DNA of 64,000 nt from Gammaproteobacteria bacterium (GCA_016718385.1 JADKDK010000002.1:806001-870000); one strand, 5' to 3'. Counted from the first letter of the stretch, positions 27,166 through 36,405 are shown. Numbers and translations are program-made. The notes: generated by a model not told the origin, from the sequence alone.

Positions 27166-28836
27166 TCAGCCCCCTGCCACGCAGAAGACCACCCCCTCGT
27201 CCACCCAGCCCCGTGCAACCAGCGGCCCCAGCAGCGCCCGATCCGTCACGTAGCGGTGATTGCTTTCCTCTCCCCGCTCGAAGCCGCCGTTGTACGCCCG
27301 GAATACCGGCACCGTGGCTTCCGGGCACGGCGCGAGCTCGTCGGCGGCCGGCGGCACCGCCGCGAACGCATAGCCCTCGAAATTCCACCGCGGCTCGGTC
27401 GCCGGCGTGCTCTGCTGCAGGTCCAGCAACTGGCTACACTCGCCCGTCGACAGCGTGAAGAAATGGCTGTTCGGCCCCGGCGCCATCGAGCCGTAGAAGC
27501 GACAAAGATTCATGCCCGCCGCCGGATTGCCCAGCACGCTCCACGCCGTGAACGCCTGCCCCGTGCGCGCCCAGCCCGGACCGGCCGCGCCCGCGTCGAT
27601 CCCCGCCGCCTCCTCCGCTGACGCCGTCATGAAGTAATGGTCCAGATCGCGGTGGTAGAACTCGGTCACCGTCACCGGCCCGCGCTCCTCCGCCGCCGGC
27701 ACCGGCTGCGCCGCGCCCGCGCAATCGACCGTATTGCAGGTGAAATAGCCAGCCTCGCTGGTCGCCACCAGCAGGCCGTGCGCCCACGTCACCGTGTGCG
27801 GTATCGCCAGCAGTCCCGACGCCATCGGCTGCCAGCTCTTGCCCTCGTCCACGCTCACCAGCACCCCGGTGTCGGTGCCGATCACCAGCGCCCGCGACAG
27901 CGGCGGGATGCGATCGACGAAGGCCAGCCCGTGCACGGCCCGCCACATCGACGTCGCCTGCCAGTGGATGCGTCCCTGCGGATCGGGCCGACCGAGCTTC
28001 AGCCCGCGGGCCGTGAGCGCGTAAGAGGTATCGGGATGGTCGGGATCGTGCACGATGCGCACCGTCTGCGCCGGGAAACTCCCGTCGTCGATGCGGTACC
28101 ACGTTGCCCCTTCGTCGAGCGACTCCCAGAGGCTGGCCGGCGACTCGAAGAACTCCGACTGGATCGCCCAGAGCGCTGTACCGTCCGGATTCGGCAGCAG
28201 GTTGTACCGATCCTCACCAAGGCGGATGTTGATATTCTTGCGCGTCCATGTGTTTCCGCCATCCACGCTGTGATAAATCCACCAGCCACCGCCTGCGCGC
28301 AGACCTATATACACGCTGCCGCCGAGTTCGACGGGCGGACCCGCCATCCCGGCATTGTTCAGACTCAGGGCATCCAATCCGGTCCATTTGTCCGACCCGA
28401 GAAGATCCCCGTCGATCGACCATCTCGCAAAGCCATAGAGCGTGAACTGCAGCACGCCGCTGTCAGGCACGTACACGGCGGATGCATCGGTAACAAATCC
28501 TGCACCAAGATTTTGCAACTCCCCTGATTGCCCCAAGAGTCGAAGGATCCGCCTGTCGCGGAAATCCGAGCCCACGAATACATGCTGCAGCCAGACACCG
28601 TCGCCTGTCACCACCGGTCCTTCCGCGTCCAGATCCAGCACTGCACGGTCACGCATGACATTGCAGATACTTCCTTCGACACAGAGTGGTTTCCATGTGC
28701 CCGCAGCATCGGCAACGGGAGGCAGGGCAAATGCATAGCACAGAAGAATGGCTCGACACGCCACTCGGCCCGACCTGACCAGAGTTGCAGGGTGTCGCGG
28801 ACGCGAATCGGCTCGGTGGCAGGAGAAGTCCCGCAC
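27166..28836 (-). CDS. Island protein A3: secreted Asp-box propeller protein with DUF5648-like C-terminus
   Basis: Paralogue of A1 and A2, about 556 residues if started at GTG 28836, just past the B3 stop. The signal segment is RAILLCYAFALPPVADA, cleaved before AGTWKPLCVEGSIC. Asp boxes: SVDGGNTW, SLDEGATW and SVDEGKSW. The C-terminal half is highly similar to A1/A2 but has more substitutions (FYGSMAPGPNSHFFTLS), so the A1-A2 duplication or conversion is more recent. The N-terminal 230 residues are again distinct. The start is uncertain because no strong ribosome-binding site is seen. Confidence 0.72.
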   Translation of the reverse strand: MRDFSCHRADSRPRHPATLVRSGRVACRAILLCYAFALPPVADAAGTWKPLCVEGSICNVMRDRAVLDLDAEGPVVTGDGVWLQHVFVGSDFRDRRILRLLGQSGELQNLGAGFVTDASAVYVPDSGVLQFTLYGFARWSIDGDLLGSDKWTGLDALSLNNAGMAGPPVELGGSVYIGLRAGGGWWIYHSVDGGNTWTRKNINIRLGEDRYNLLPNPDGTALWAIQSEFFESPASLWESLDEGATWYRIDDGSFPAQTVRIVHDPDHPDTSYALTARGLKLGRPDPQGRIHWQATSMWRAVHGLAFVDRIPPLSRALVIGTDTGVLVSVDEGKSWQPMASGLLAIPHTVTWAHGLLVATSEAGYFTCNTVDCAGAAQPVPAAEERGPVTVTEFYHRDLDHYFMTASAEEAAGIDAGAAGPGWARTGQAFTAWSVLGNPAAGMNLCRFYGSMAPGPNSHFFTLSTGECSQLLDLQQSTPATEPRWNFEGYAFAAVPPAADELAPCPEATVPVFRAYNGGFERGEESNHRYVTDRALLGPLVARGWVDEGVVFCVAGG

Positions 28837-28838
28837 GG

Positions 28839-29897
28839 TCAGAACCACCCGCAGTCGAGATTTTTCACGAACACGATCCAATTAGCGGCGCCGTCAATCG
28901 TCGCAACCTGAATCCCTTCGTTGCTATTGTCCAGCGGCGGCACCGATGGTATGGGTGGATTCGGGGGGTCCCATGGCCAAGGCGCACTCGTCACCTGCAG
29001 CGATTTCCACGGCGTGAGCATCTGCCACGCGCCATTCACCTTCCGCTCGATCTGATAGCCAACCCAGTAGCTCGTGTTCGCGTGCATGGTGATCCGATAA
29101 TACGGATTGGCGGAGGGCCAACCGTCGTACATCTCGTTTCCGCAACTGCTCGATCCATTGAAGGTCTTGGAGCGCCAGTTTGCGTTGCCTTGTACCGCAG
29201 GAGGAGGCGGTGGTTCCCAACCGAGCAGCTGGTACCATCCTTCGATCTGGCTATTGAACAGCGCTGTCGAACCGCAGCCGGCAATCGAGACGTGATTGTC
29301 GCCTATGAACCCGCCCCACCCATGCAGTGTCTGGTCGAAGAACAAAGTTATCGGGCTGTGAACCCCGACTCCGCGGTAGTTCTTCGTATAGAACTCGAAC
29401 ACCACCCACTGGGTGCTCACCCCTGGAGGTCGACTCGACGTCAGCGCGAACTGCGCACCCCACGCTGTGCCGTTGGAAAGCCCCGACATATTGAAGTTCG
29501 CGGGCAGCGGACAGGTCGATGACGCGGCCCTGCTCGTCACCTCGCCTTCCGCGACCGCCACCGAGCGCGGTGCCTGTCCGTCCGGCGTGATCAGGATCCG
29601 ATGACCGATCGCCTCCAGTTCCTTCAGCTCCGCGTCGGTGACCGGAACATTCTCCGATGTGTACCTGCCCTCCTTGGTCCGTTCCAGCGCGATCCGGTAC
29701 AACGTGCCGTTGGCATCCTCGTTGAGATACAGGGGAAATTCCTGCAGGTCCGCACGCAGTTGTGCGTCGAGCTCGGCGCCGAGTGCCGCGCGGCTTGCGT
29801 CCGACGTGACGTCGTCCGCGAGTGCAGCCGGATCCCCCGTCAGTGCGACCAGCAGGGCAGCGGTCGCCGCCAGGCGCGGCACGTACGAAATTCGCAT
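28839..29897 (-). CDS. Island protein B3: secreted protein of unknown function, intact copy
   Basis: The only B gene with an uninterrupted frame: 352 residues from ATG 29897, behind a GGAG site. Signal peptide MRISYVPRLAATAALLVALT, cleaved near ALA/DD. The mature protein has an acidic N-terminal region (ALGAELDAQLRADLQEFPLY, then VTDAELKELEAIGHRILITP) and a larger C-terminal region rich in Gly, Asn, Trp and Tyr with four Cys at SSTCPLP, AGCGSTAL, SSCGNEMYDGW and NLDCGWF, probably two disulfides. No known domain recognised. It ends 3 bases before the likely A3 start, so the two should be translated together. Confidence 0.72.
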   Translation of the reverse strand: MRISYVPRLAATAALLVALTGDPAALADDVTSDASRAALGAELDAQLRADLQEFPLYLNEDANGTLYRIALERTKEGRYTSENVPVTDAELKELEAIGHRILITPDGQAPRSVAVAEGEVTSRAASSTCPLPANFNMSGLSNGTAWGAQFALTSSRPPGVSTQWVVFEFYTKNYRGVGVHSPITLFFDQTLHGWGGFIGDNHVSIAGCGSTALFNSQIEGWYQLLGWEPPPPPAVQGNANWRSKTFNGSSSCGNEMYDGWPSANPYYRITMHANTSYWVGYQIERKVNGAWQMLTPWKSLQVTSAPWPWDPPNPPIPSVPPLDNSNEGIQVATIDGAANWIVFVKNLDCGWF

Positions 29898-30033
29898 GGT
29901 CGATACTCCATCGGCAATTGAGGACATAGATGTCATCGAAAGCGAGCCCGCCCGAATCCGCCTCACGCAATGGTCGGTATGGAGCACGCTGCCTTGGCCG
30001 CGACAGTACTGGCGCGACGGTACGCTGTCATGT

Positions 30034-30043
30034 CCCATATGGG
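30034..30043. promoter_or_regulatory. CCCATATGGG palindrome upstream of B3
   Basis: Third copy of the palindrome, 137 bases upstream of the B3 ATG. Here the surrounding sequence has diverged from the other two units, yet GTCATGTCCCATATGGG is retained, which argues for function. Confidence 0.5.
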
Positions 30044-30057
30044 TCACAACGGTCTTG

Positions 30058-30106
30058 CGCGGATTTATCCGGACGTACGGAACTGCCTGTCCGGATGAAT
30101 CCGGAC
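30058..30106. repeat. REP-like hairpins at the right edge of the island
   Basis: GTCCGGAT-GA-ATCCGGAC (30089-30106) is a perfect 8-base stem with the same 2-base loop design as the hairpins at 19860 and 19900. A shorter partner, GGATTTATCC, lies at 30061-30070. The hairpin abuts the stop codon of the EamA gene (30109-30107), where it could protect or end that transcript. Confidence 0.55.
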
Positions 30107-31027
30107 CTACGGTCGGGTCCCGCCCAGCGCGCAGATCGCCGAGCCAGCGACCACGATAAGCGAGGCGCCCACCGCGCCCGCCGTGAGCGGCAGCGCCGGG
30201 AAGTGCGACGGGAAGAGCGCCCCCAGCGCCGCGGCGCCGAACAGCGTGGTGAGTGGCTGCAGCGCCAGCACCGCGCTCACCTTCGAGGACTCCCAGTGGT
30301 TCAGCGCCTCGGCGAAGGCGCCGTAGGCGATCAGCGTGTTCGCGGCCAGGAAGGCCAGCAGCCCGAGCTCGGTGGCGCCGAGCGCGGCAATCGCGCCGGG
30401 GCTCGCCGCCGGCAGCATCAGCAGCGCGCTCGCGAGGTAGATGCCCATCAGCACGAATTGCGAGGGCAGGTAGCGCAGCAGGCGCTTCTGCGCCACGCCG
30501 TAGACGGCCCACAGCGCGGCAGCGAGCACCATCAGCCCGACACCGGTGCTGAAGATGTCGATGCCCGCGCCCGAGACGCGCAACCGCTCGGCGCAGAAGG
30601 CCGTGATGCCGCCCAGCAGCAGCACGAAGCCGCCCCACTGCCACGTCGTAAAGCGCTCGCCGAACAGCCAGAGACTCAACAGCATCAGCAGTACCGGCGC
30701 CAGCTGCACCACGGTCTGCGCCACGGGGGCGGCGATGAAATGCAGGCTCTGCACGTAGAGCACGTAGTTGCCGATCAGCATCAGCACCGCGAGCGCGAAC
30801 AGCCAGGCGGCGGTGCGCCCCGCGCTGCGCGGCCACTGCAGGCGTCCGCGCGCGGCAAAGAACGCGAGCAGGCACAGGCCCGAGGAGGCAAAGCGGAACC
30901 AGCTGATCGTGACCGCGTCGAGGTGCGCGATCAGCGGCGTCATCGCCAGCGGCACCGCGCCCCACAGCACCGCCGTGGTCAGCGCCAGCCAGAAGCCGAG
31001 CTGCCAGCGTCCGCTCAGGCGCTGCAT
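30107..31027 (-). CDS. EamA/DMT-family transporter
   Basis: A 306-residue integral membrane protein with about ten hydrophobic segments arranged as two EamA repeats (ALTTAVLWGAVPLAMTPLIA at the start; MVLAAALWAVYGVAQKRLL at the start of the second half). Such carriers move metabolites or drugs out of the cell; the substrate cannot be predicted. It starts 13 bases inside the end of recJ. Together with the B-A array it separates recJ from prfB. Confidence 0.88.
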   Translation of the reverse strand: MQRLSGRWQLGFWLALTTAVLWGAVPLAMTPLIAHLDAVTISWFRFASSGLCLLAFFAARGRLQWPRSAGRTAAWLFALAVLMLIGNYVLYVQSLHFIAAPVAQTVVQLAPVLLMLLSLWLFGERFTTWQWGGFVLLLGGITAFCAERLRVSGAGIDIFSTGVGLMVLAAALWAVYGVAQKRLLRYLPSQFVLMGIYLASALLMLPAASPGAIAALGATELGLLAFLAANTLIAYGAFAEALNHWESSKVSAVLALQPLTTLFGAAALGALFPSHFPALPLTAGAVGASLIVVAGSAICALGGTRP

Positions 31028-32772
31028 GCCGTCTCCTGCGCGACAGTCGCCTCCTGCAGCTCCTCGACCAGCAGCTGCACGTTGCGGTTGCCGCGGTACT
31101 CGTTCACGTCCAGGCGGTAGGCGAGTCGCGCGCGCGCGAGCCGCGGATCGGGCCAGCGTGCCGCATCGACGTTGAAGGCGATGGCGTCGAGCTCGAGCTT
31201 TGGTGCCGCCACCGGCGAGACCACCAGCTTCAGGTGCTTGCCACCCAGCAGGCGCTGGCTGCGCAGCCAGAACTCGCCATCGAACACCGGCTCGGGGAAG
31301 TGCTGGCCCCAGGGTCCCGCCTCGCGCAGTTCCTCGGCCTGCGCCAGCGAAAATTCCTCGGCCTCCAGTTCGCCATCGCTCTCCAGCACGCTCTCGAGAT
31401 CGCTCGCGTCCAGGTGGCGGCGCACCTCGGCATCGAAGGCGCGCGCGAACTCCTCGAAGCGCTCCGCCGCCAGCGTGAGTCCCGCGGCCATCGCGTGACC
31501 GCCGAAGCGCTCGACCAGCCCCGGCGCCGCCGCGGCGACGGCGGCGATCGCGTCGCGGATATGGAAACCGCGGATCGAGCGCGCGGAACCCTTCAGCTCG
31601 CCCGCGCCACCGGGTGCGAAAGCGATCACCGGGCGGTGGTGCTTCTCCTTGATGCGCGAGGCGACCAAGCCCACCACGCCCTGGTGCCAGTCGGGGTGGT
31701 ACAGGCACGGGCCCCACGGCAGCGCGTCCTCGGCAATCGCGCCCTGCTCCATCAGCCGCAGCGCTTCCTGCTGCATGCCGCCCTCGATGTCGCGCCGTTC
31801 GCGGTTCCACGCGTCGAGCTCGGCGGCCATCTCGCGCGCGCGCGCCGGCTCCTCCTCGAGCAGGCAGCGGATGCCGAGCCCGATGTCGTCGAGCCGTCCG
31901 GCGGCATTGATGCGCGGTCCGACCGCAAAGCCGAGATCGGCGCTGACCACGCGCGCGGGGTTGCGCCCGGCGAGCTCGAGCAGCGCGCGCACGCCCGGGC
32001 GACCGCGCCCGGCGCGGATGCGCTGCAGCCCCTGGCGCACCAGGATGCGGTTGTTGGCATCGAGCGGCACCACGTCGGCCACGGTGCCGAGCGCCACCAG
32101 GTCGAGCAGTTCGCCGAGGTTGGGTTCGGCGAGCCCGCGCGCGGCGAACCAGCCCTCGGTGCGCAGCCGCGCGCGCAGCGCCCCCATCAGGTAGAACACC
32201 ACGCCGACGCCGGCCAGGCTCTTGCTCGGGAAGGCGCAGCCGGGCTGGTTCGGGTTCACTATGGCGCAGGCGGCGGGCAAGGTCTCGCCGGGCAGGTGAT
32301 GGTCGGTGACCAGCACGTCGATCCCGTGCGCGGCCGCGGCCGCCACGCCGGCGTGGCTGGCGATGCCGTTGTCGACCGTGATGATGAGCCGCGGCTGCAG
32401 CCCGGCCGCGACCGCGACGATCTCGGGACCCAGCCCGTAGCCGTGCTCGAAACGGTTCGGCACCAGGAAGTCCGCGCTGGTGCAGCCCATCGCGCGCAGC
32501 GCCAGCAGGCCCAGCGCGGTGCTGGTCGCGCCGTCGGCGTCGTAGTCACCGACGATCAGGATGCGCTCGTCGCGCGCCAGCGCGTCGGCCAGGCGCGTGG
32601 CGGCCTGCTCCAGCCCGAGCAGCGCGGGCGGCAGCAACTGCGCCAGCCCCTGCTCCAGCTCGCGCGTATCCGCCACGCCGCGCGCCGCGTAGAGCCGCGC
32701 CAGCAACGGGCTGATGCCGGGAGCAAATGCCGCGTCGGCGCGCGCGCTGCGGCGCCGGATCGCGCGCCTCAT
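31015..32772 (-). CDS. recJ: Single-stranded-DNA-specific exonuclease RecJ
   Basis: 5'-3' exonuclease of 585 residues acting in recombination and mismatch repair. The DHH phosphoesterase motifs are intact: VGDYDADGATSTA near residue 74, VDNGIASHAG near 130, TDHHLPG near 152. The C-terminal DHHA1 motif contains ERFGGHAMAAGLTL, followed by an OB-type domain. It lies 7 bases after thrC. Confidence 0.96.
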   Translation of the reverse strand: MRRAIRRRSARADAAFAPGISPLLARLYAARGVADTRELEQGLAQLLPPALLGLEQAATRLADALARDERILIVGDYDADGATSTALGLLALRAMGCTSADFLVPNRFEHGYGLGPEIVAVAAGLQPRLIITVDNGIASHAGVAAAAAHGIDVLVTDHHLPGETLPAACAIVNPNQPGCAFPSKSLAGVGVVFYLMGALRARLRTEGWFAARGLAEPNLGELLDLVALGTVADVVPLDANNRILVRQGLQRIRAGRGRPGVRALLELAGRNPARVVSADLGFAVGPRINAAGRLDDIGLGIRCLLEEEPARAREMAAELDAWNRERRDIEGGMQQEALRLMEQGAIAEDALPWGPCLYHPDWHQGVVGLVASRIKEKHHRPVIAFAPGGAGELKGSARSIRGFHIRDAIAAVAAAAPGLVERFGGHAMAAGLTLAAERFEEFARAFDAEVRRHLDASDLESVLESDGELEAEEFSLAQAEELREAGPWGQHFPEPVFDGEFWLRSQRLLGGKHLKLVVSPVAAPKLELDAIAFNVDAARWPDPRLARARLAYRLDVNEYRGNRNVQLLVEELQEATVAQETACSA

Positions 32773-32779
32773 GGGCGGC

Positions 32780-34174
32780 TCACGCCATCCTGCCGCGGAT
32801 GAAATCCTGCACTTCGCGCACCTCGTGCGGCAGCACGGCGCAGCGCTCGGGCCGCTCGAACAGGTCCGCCATGTAGTGCGGCAAAGCCGGTTCGCGCGCC
32901 ACGCCGGCGCGCGCGATCGCCTCGGGGAACTTCGCCGGATGCGCGGTGGCCAGCGTGACCATCGGCACCGCGGGATCGTCGCGGCATTCGCGCGCGGCGC
33001 GCACCCCGATCGCCGAATGCGGATCCAGCAGGTATTCGGACTCCTCGTAGACCCCGGCGATCGTCGCGCAGGTCATCGCGTCATCGACGCTGAAGCTCGT
33101 GAACTCCGCGCGCGCGGCCGCGATCACCGTCGCCGGCACCTCGACCTCGCTGCTGCGAAAGCGGTTCATCAGGTCCGCGAGCGCGGCGGCGTCGCGTCCG
33201 TAGAATTCGAACAGCGCGCGCTCGAAGTTGCTCGAGATCACGATGTCCATGCTCGGCGACAGCGTGTGCGCGAGCGCCGACTTGCCGTAGCGGCTGCTGC
33301 TCATGAAGCGGTGCAGGATGTCGTTGGCGTTGGTCGCGATGACCAGCTGGCGCACCGGCAGCCCCATGCGCCTGGCGAGGTAACCGGCGTAGATGTCGCC
33401 GAAATTGCCGGTGGGCACCGAGAAGGACACCGCGCGCTCGGGCGCGCCCAACGCCAGCGCCGCGTGGAAGTAATAGACGATCTGGGCCATGATCCGCGCC
33501 CAGTTGATCGAGTTCACCGCGACCAGCCGCCGCCCCTCGGGCAGGAAGGACTGGTCCGAGAAGCTCTGCTTCACCATCTCCTGGCAGTCGTCGAAGTTGC
33601 CCTGCACCGCGATGTTGTGGATGTTGTCACCGAGCACCGTGGTCATCTGCCGGCGCTGCACCTCGGAGACGCGCTGGTGCGGGTGCAGGATGAAGATGTC
33701 GACGTTGGCGCAGCGGCGACAGCCCTCGATCGCCGCCGAGCCGGTGTCGCCCGAGGTCGCGCCCAGCACCACGACGCGCTGGTGGCGCCGCGCCAGCGAC
33801 ACGTCCAGCAGGCGCCCGAGCAGCTGCAGCGCGAAATCCTTGAACGCCAGCGTCGGCCCGTGGAACAGCTCCAGCAGCCACTCGTTGTGGCCGAGCTGCA
33901 CCAGGGGTGCCACCGCCGGGTGGCGGAATCCGGCGTAGGTCTCGCGCGTGATCGCACGCAGCTCGTCCTCCGCCAGGAAACCCTCCACGAAGGGCTGCAT
34001 GATCGTGGCGGCAAGATCCGCGTAATCGAGCTTCGCCCAGGCGCGCATCTGCCCGGCGCTGAAGCGCGGCAGCGTTTCCGGCACGTACAGGCCACCGTCC
34101 GGCGCGAGCCCGGTGAGCATCACGTCCTCGAACGCGAGTGCGGGTGCCTGGCCCCGTGTGCTGATGTATCGCAA
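32780..34174 (-). CDS. thrC: Threonine synthase
   Basis: PLP enzyme of 464 residues converting O-phosphohomoserine to threonine. N-terminal MRYISTRGQAPALAFEDVML is typical of the family, the PLP lysine is in GPTLAFKDFALQLLG and the phosphate loop in ATSGDTGSAAIEG. The hom-thrC order with a 24-base spacer is the usual threonine pathway pair. Confidence 0.96.
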   Translation of the reverse strand: MRYISTRGQAPALAFEDVMLTGLAPDGGLYVPETLPRFSAGQMRAWAKLDYADLAATIMQPFVEGFLAEDELRAITRETYAGFRHPAVAPLVQLGHNEWLLELFHGPTLAFKDFALQLLGRLLDVSLARRHQRVVVLGATSGDTGSAAIEGCRRCANVDIFILHPHQRVSEVQRRQMTTVLGDNIHNIAVQGNFDDCQEMVKQSFSDQSFLPEGRRLVAVNSINWARIMAQIVYYFHAALALGAPERAVSFSVPTGNFGDIYAGYLARRMGLPVRQLVIATNANDILHRFMSSSRYGKSALAHTLSPSMDIVISSNFERALFEFYGRDAAALADLMNRFRSSEVEVPATVIAAARAEFTSFSVDDAMTCATIAGVYEESEYLLDPHSAIGVRAARECRDDPAVPMVTLATAHPAKFPEAIARAGVAREPALPHYMADLFERPERCAVLPHEVREVQDFIRGRMA

Positions 34175-34198
34175 CGCAAACCTCCTTGAATGCCGGCC

Positions 34199-35524
34199 TC
34201 AGCCGTCGAGCTTTTCCATGCGGATGCGCGTGACGCGCCCGCGCGTGCTCTCGAGCGCCTCGATCGCGGCGATGGCATCGCTCATGCGGCTCTCGATCGT
34301 CACGCTGGTGAGCAGGATCATGGTCGCGGTCTCCGAGCCCTCGGGCGCCTCCTTCTGGATCAGCGCCTCGATGCTGATGCCGGCCTCGCTGAGGATCTGC
34401 GCCACGCGCCAGAGCACGCCGGGACGATCGACCGCGGCCACGCGCAGGTAATACGAGGTCTGCACCGCGGACATCGGCAGCACCGGCTCCGAGGACAGGC
34501 GATCGGCCTGGAACGCGAGGTGCGGCACGCGGTGATTGGGGTCAGCGGTCAACGTGCGCGCGACGTCCACGATGTCGGCGACCACGGCGGAAGCCGTCGG
34601 CTCCGAGCCCGCGCCGGGCCCGTAATACAGGGTCGGGCCCACCGCGTCGCCCTTCACGAGGATCGCGTTCATCACGCCGTTGACGTTGGCGATCAGGCGG
34701 TCGCCGGGAATCAGCGTGGGATGCACGCGAAGTTCGATGCCCGCGCTCGTGCGCCGGCAGATGCCGAGGTGCTTGATGCGATAGCCGAGCTCGGCGGCGT
34801 AGGCCAGGTCCTCCTGGCCGAGCGCGCCGATGCCCTCGGTGTAGACCTTCTCGAACTGCAGCGGGATGCCGAAGGCGAGCGAGGCGAGGATCACCAGCTT
34901 GTGCGCCGCGTCGATGCCCTCGACGTCGAAGGTCGGATCGGCCTCGGCGTAACCGAGCGCCTGTGCCTCGCCGAGCGCGTCGGCGAAGCTGCGCCCCTTC
35001 TCGCGCATCTCCGAGAGGATGTAGTTACCGGTGCCGTTGATGATCCCGGCGACCCACTCGATGCGGTTCGCCGCGAGCCCCTCGCGGATGGCCTTGATGA
35101 TCGGGATACCGCCGCCGACCGCGGCCTCGAAGGCCACCGTCACGCCACGCGCGCTGGCGGCGGCGAAGATCTCGTTGCCGTGCTGCGCGATCAGCGCCTT
35201 GTTCGCGGTCACGACGTGCTTGCCCGCCGCGATGGCCTCCATCACCAGCTCGCGCGCGGTATCGCATCCGCCGATCAGCTCGACGACGATGTCGACCTCG
35301 GGGTCGCGCACCACCGCGAAGACGTCGCGGCTGAACCGCGTCGCGCCGGTGTCGCAGCGCGGGTTGTCGCGGCGCGCGCCGATGTGCGTGACGATCACGT
35401 CGCGGCCGACGCGGGCGGCGATGTCCCTGCTGTTGCGCGCGAGCACGCTGAAGGTCCCGGAGCCGACGGTGCCGAAACCGCAGATACCTACCCTGATCGG
35501 ATCCAAGAAAAGCTGCTCCTGCAT
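34199..35524 (-). CDS. hom: Homoserine dehydrogenase
   Basis: Monofunctional homoserine dehydrogenase of 441 residues: NAD(P)-binding GICGFGTVGSGTF near the N-terminus, catalytic region with EAAVGGGIPIIKAIREGLA and AYAEADPTFDVEGIDAAHK, and a C-terminal ACT domain (VDRPGVLWRVAQILSEAGI) that gives threonine feedback in this class. ATG 35524. The 136-base gap to dsbC contains no gene. Confidence 0.96.
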   Translation of the reverse strand: MQEQLFLDPIRVGICGFGTVGSGTFSVLARNSRDIAARVGRDVIVTHIGARRDNPRCDTGATRFSRDVFAVVRDPEVDIVVELIGGCDTARELVMEAIAAGKHVVTANKALIAQHGNEIFAAASARGVTVAFEAAVGGGIPIIKAIREGLAANRIEWVAGIINGTGNYILSEMREKGRSFADALGEAQALGYAEADPTFDVEGIDAAHKLVILASLAFGIPLQFEKVYTEGIGALGQEDLAYAAELGYRIKHLGICRRTSAGIELRVHPTLIPGDRLIANVNGVMNAILVKGDAVGPTLYYGPGAGSEPTASAVVADIVDVARTLTADPNHRVPHLAFQADRLSSEPVLPMSAVQTSYYLRVAAVDRPGVLWRVAQILSEAGISIEALIQKEAPEGSETATMILLTSVTIESRMSDAIAAIEALESTRGRVTRIRMEKLDG

Positions 35525-35660
35525 GATGGCCCGGCCACGCAGGGCGTGGCGGGCGCAGCGAGTACTGCGCCCGGCCGGGCACGGATTACGAGGCGCGCGA
35601 TCATAGCAGGACTTGCATCCCGAATCACCGCGCCGGGCGCACCCGCGCGCGCCGCTGCGC

Positions 35661-36405
35661 TCACTCGATACCGAGCAGCTTCGCGAGCTCCTTCGCCGGG
35701 CGGTAGCCCGGTACCAGCGTGCCGTCCTCGAGCACCAGCGCCGGCGTGCCGTTCACGCCGACCTTCTCGCCGAGCAGTATCTGCGCCGCGACCGGGTTGT
35801 CGGCGCAGACGTTCTCGGGGATCTCCTCGCCGTTCTTGAGGCTGGTGAGCGCCGCCCCGGGATCCTTGGCGCACCAGGCACTCGCGATCTTGCGAAAGGA
35901 CGGTGAGCCGAGCCCGGCGCGCGGAAACGCGAGGTAGTGCACCGCGATGCCCAGTTCGTTCAGCTCGGCGACTTCGCTGTGCAGCTTGCGGCAGTAGCCG
36001 CAGTCGACGTCGGTGAACACCGCGATCGTCGCCTTGGGATTCTCGGGCGCGAAGATGATCATGTCCTCGGGCTTCACCGCGGCGATGAGCTCGGCGCGTT
36101 CCTTCTGCCGGCCCTGCTCGGCCAGGTTCACGAAGCCCGACTTCTGCACCGCGAACAGGTCGCCGGCGATGAAGTGCCTGCCGTCGGCGTCGATGTAGAG
36201 CAGCGGGCCACCCTTCACCTGCACCTCGTAGAGGCCCGTGCATCGGGCTCGGCCGCGGCTGCTCGTACTGCAGGTCGGGGCGCGCGGCGCCGAGCGCCTT
36301 GAGGATGGCCGCGGCCTGCGGATCCTCCGCGCGGGCGCCGGCGCCCATGATCATGCCACCCAGCAGGACACCGCCGATGAGGCGCTGCAACTTCGCGAAT
36401 ACCAT
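35661..36405 (-). CDS. dsbC: Periplasmic disulfide isomerase DsbC, with apparent 1-base insertion
   Basis: The signal peptide and dimerisation domain begin MVFAKLQRLIGGVLLGGMIM in one frame, and the rest follows in another. At about 36228-36234 an extra base turns HGLYEVQVKGG into HGPLRGAG; removing it joins the two parts. The thioredoxin domain is intact, with active site DVDCGYCRKLHSE, cis-Pro loop VGVNGTPALVLEDG and a second Cys pair at SAWCAKDP/ENVCADNP as in E. coli DsbC. Corrected length is about 248 residues. ATG 36405 lies behind GGGAG; a GTG one codon upstream is an alternative. Confidence 0.88.

Noticed and set aside
19986..29897. The tandem array as a CRISPR array or prophage
   Set aside because: Repeats are kilobase-scale gene copies with signal peptides; there are no short direct repeats with spacers and no phage structural, integrase or cas genes.
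28839..30965. B3 reading frame extended upstream to about 708 residues
   Set aside because: The upstream part is the antisense of the EamA gene in another frame; the signal peptide and ribosome-binding site at 29897 mark the true start.
35661..36405. dsbC as a decayed pseudogene
   Set aside because: All catalytic and structural motifs are intact on either side of one extra base, and similar single-base breaks occur in essential genes here.
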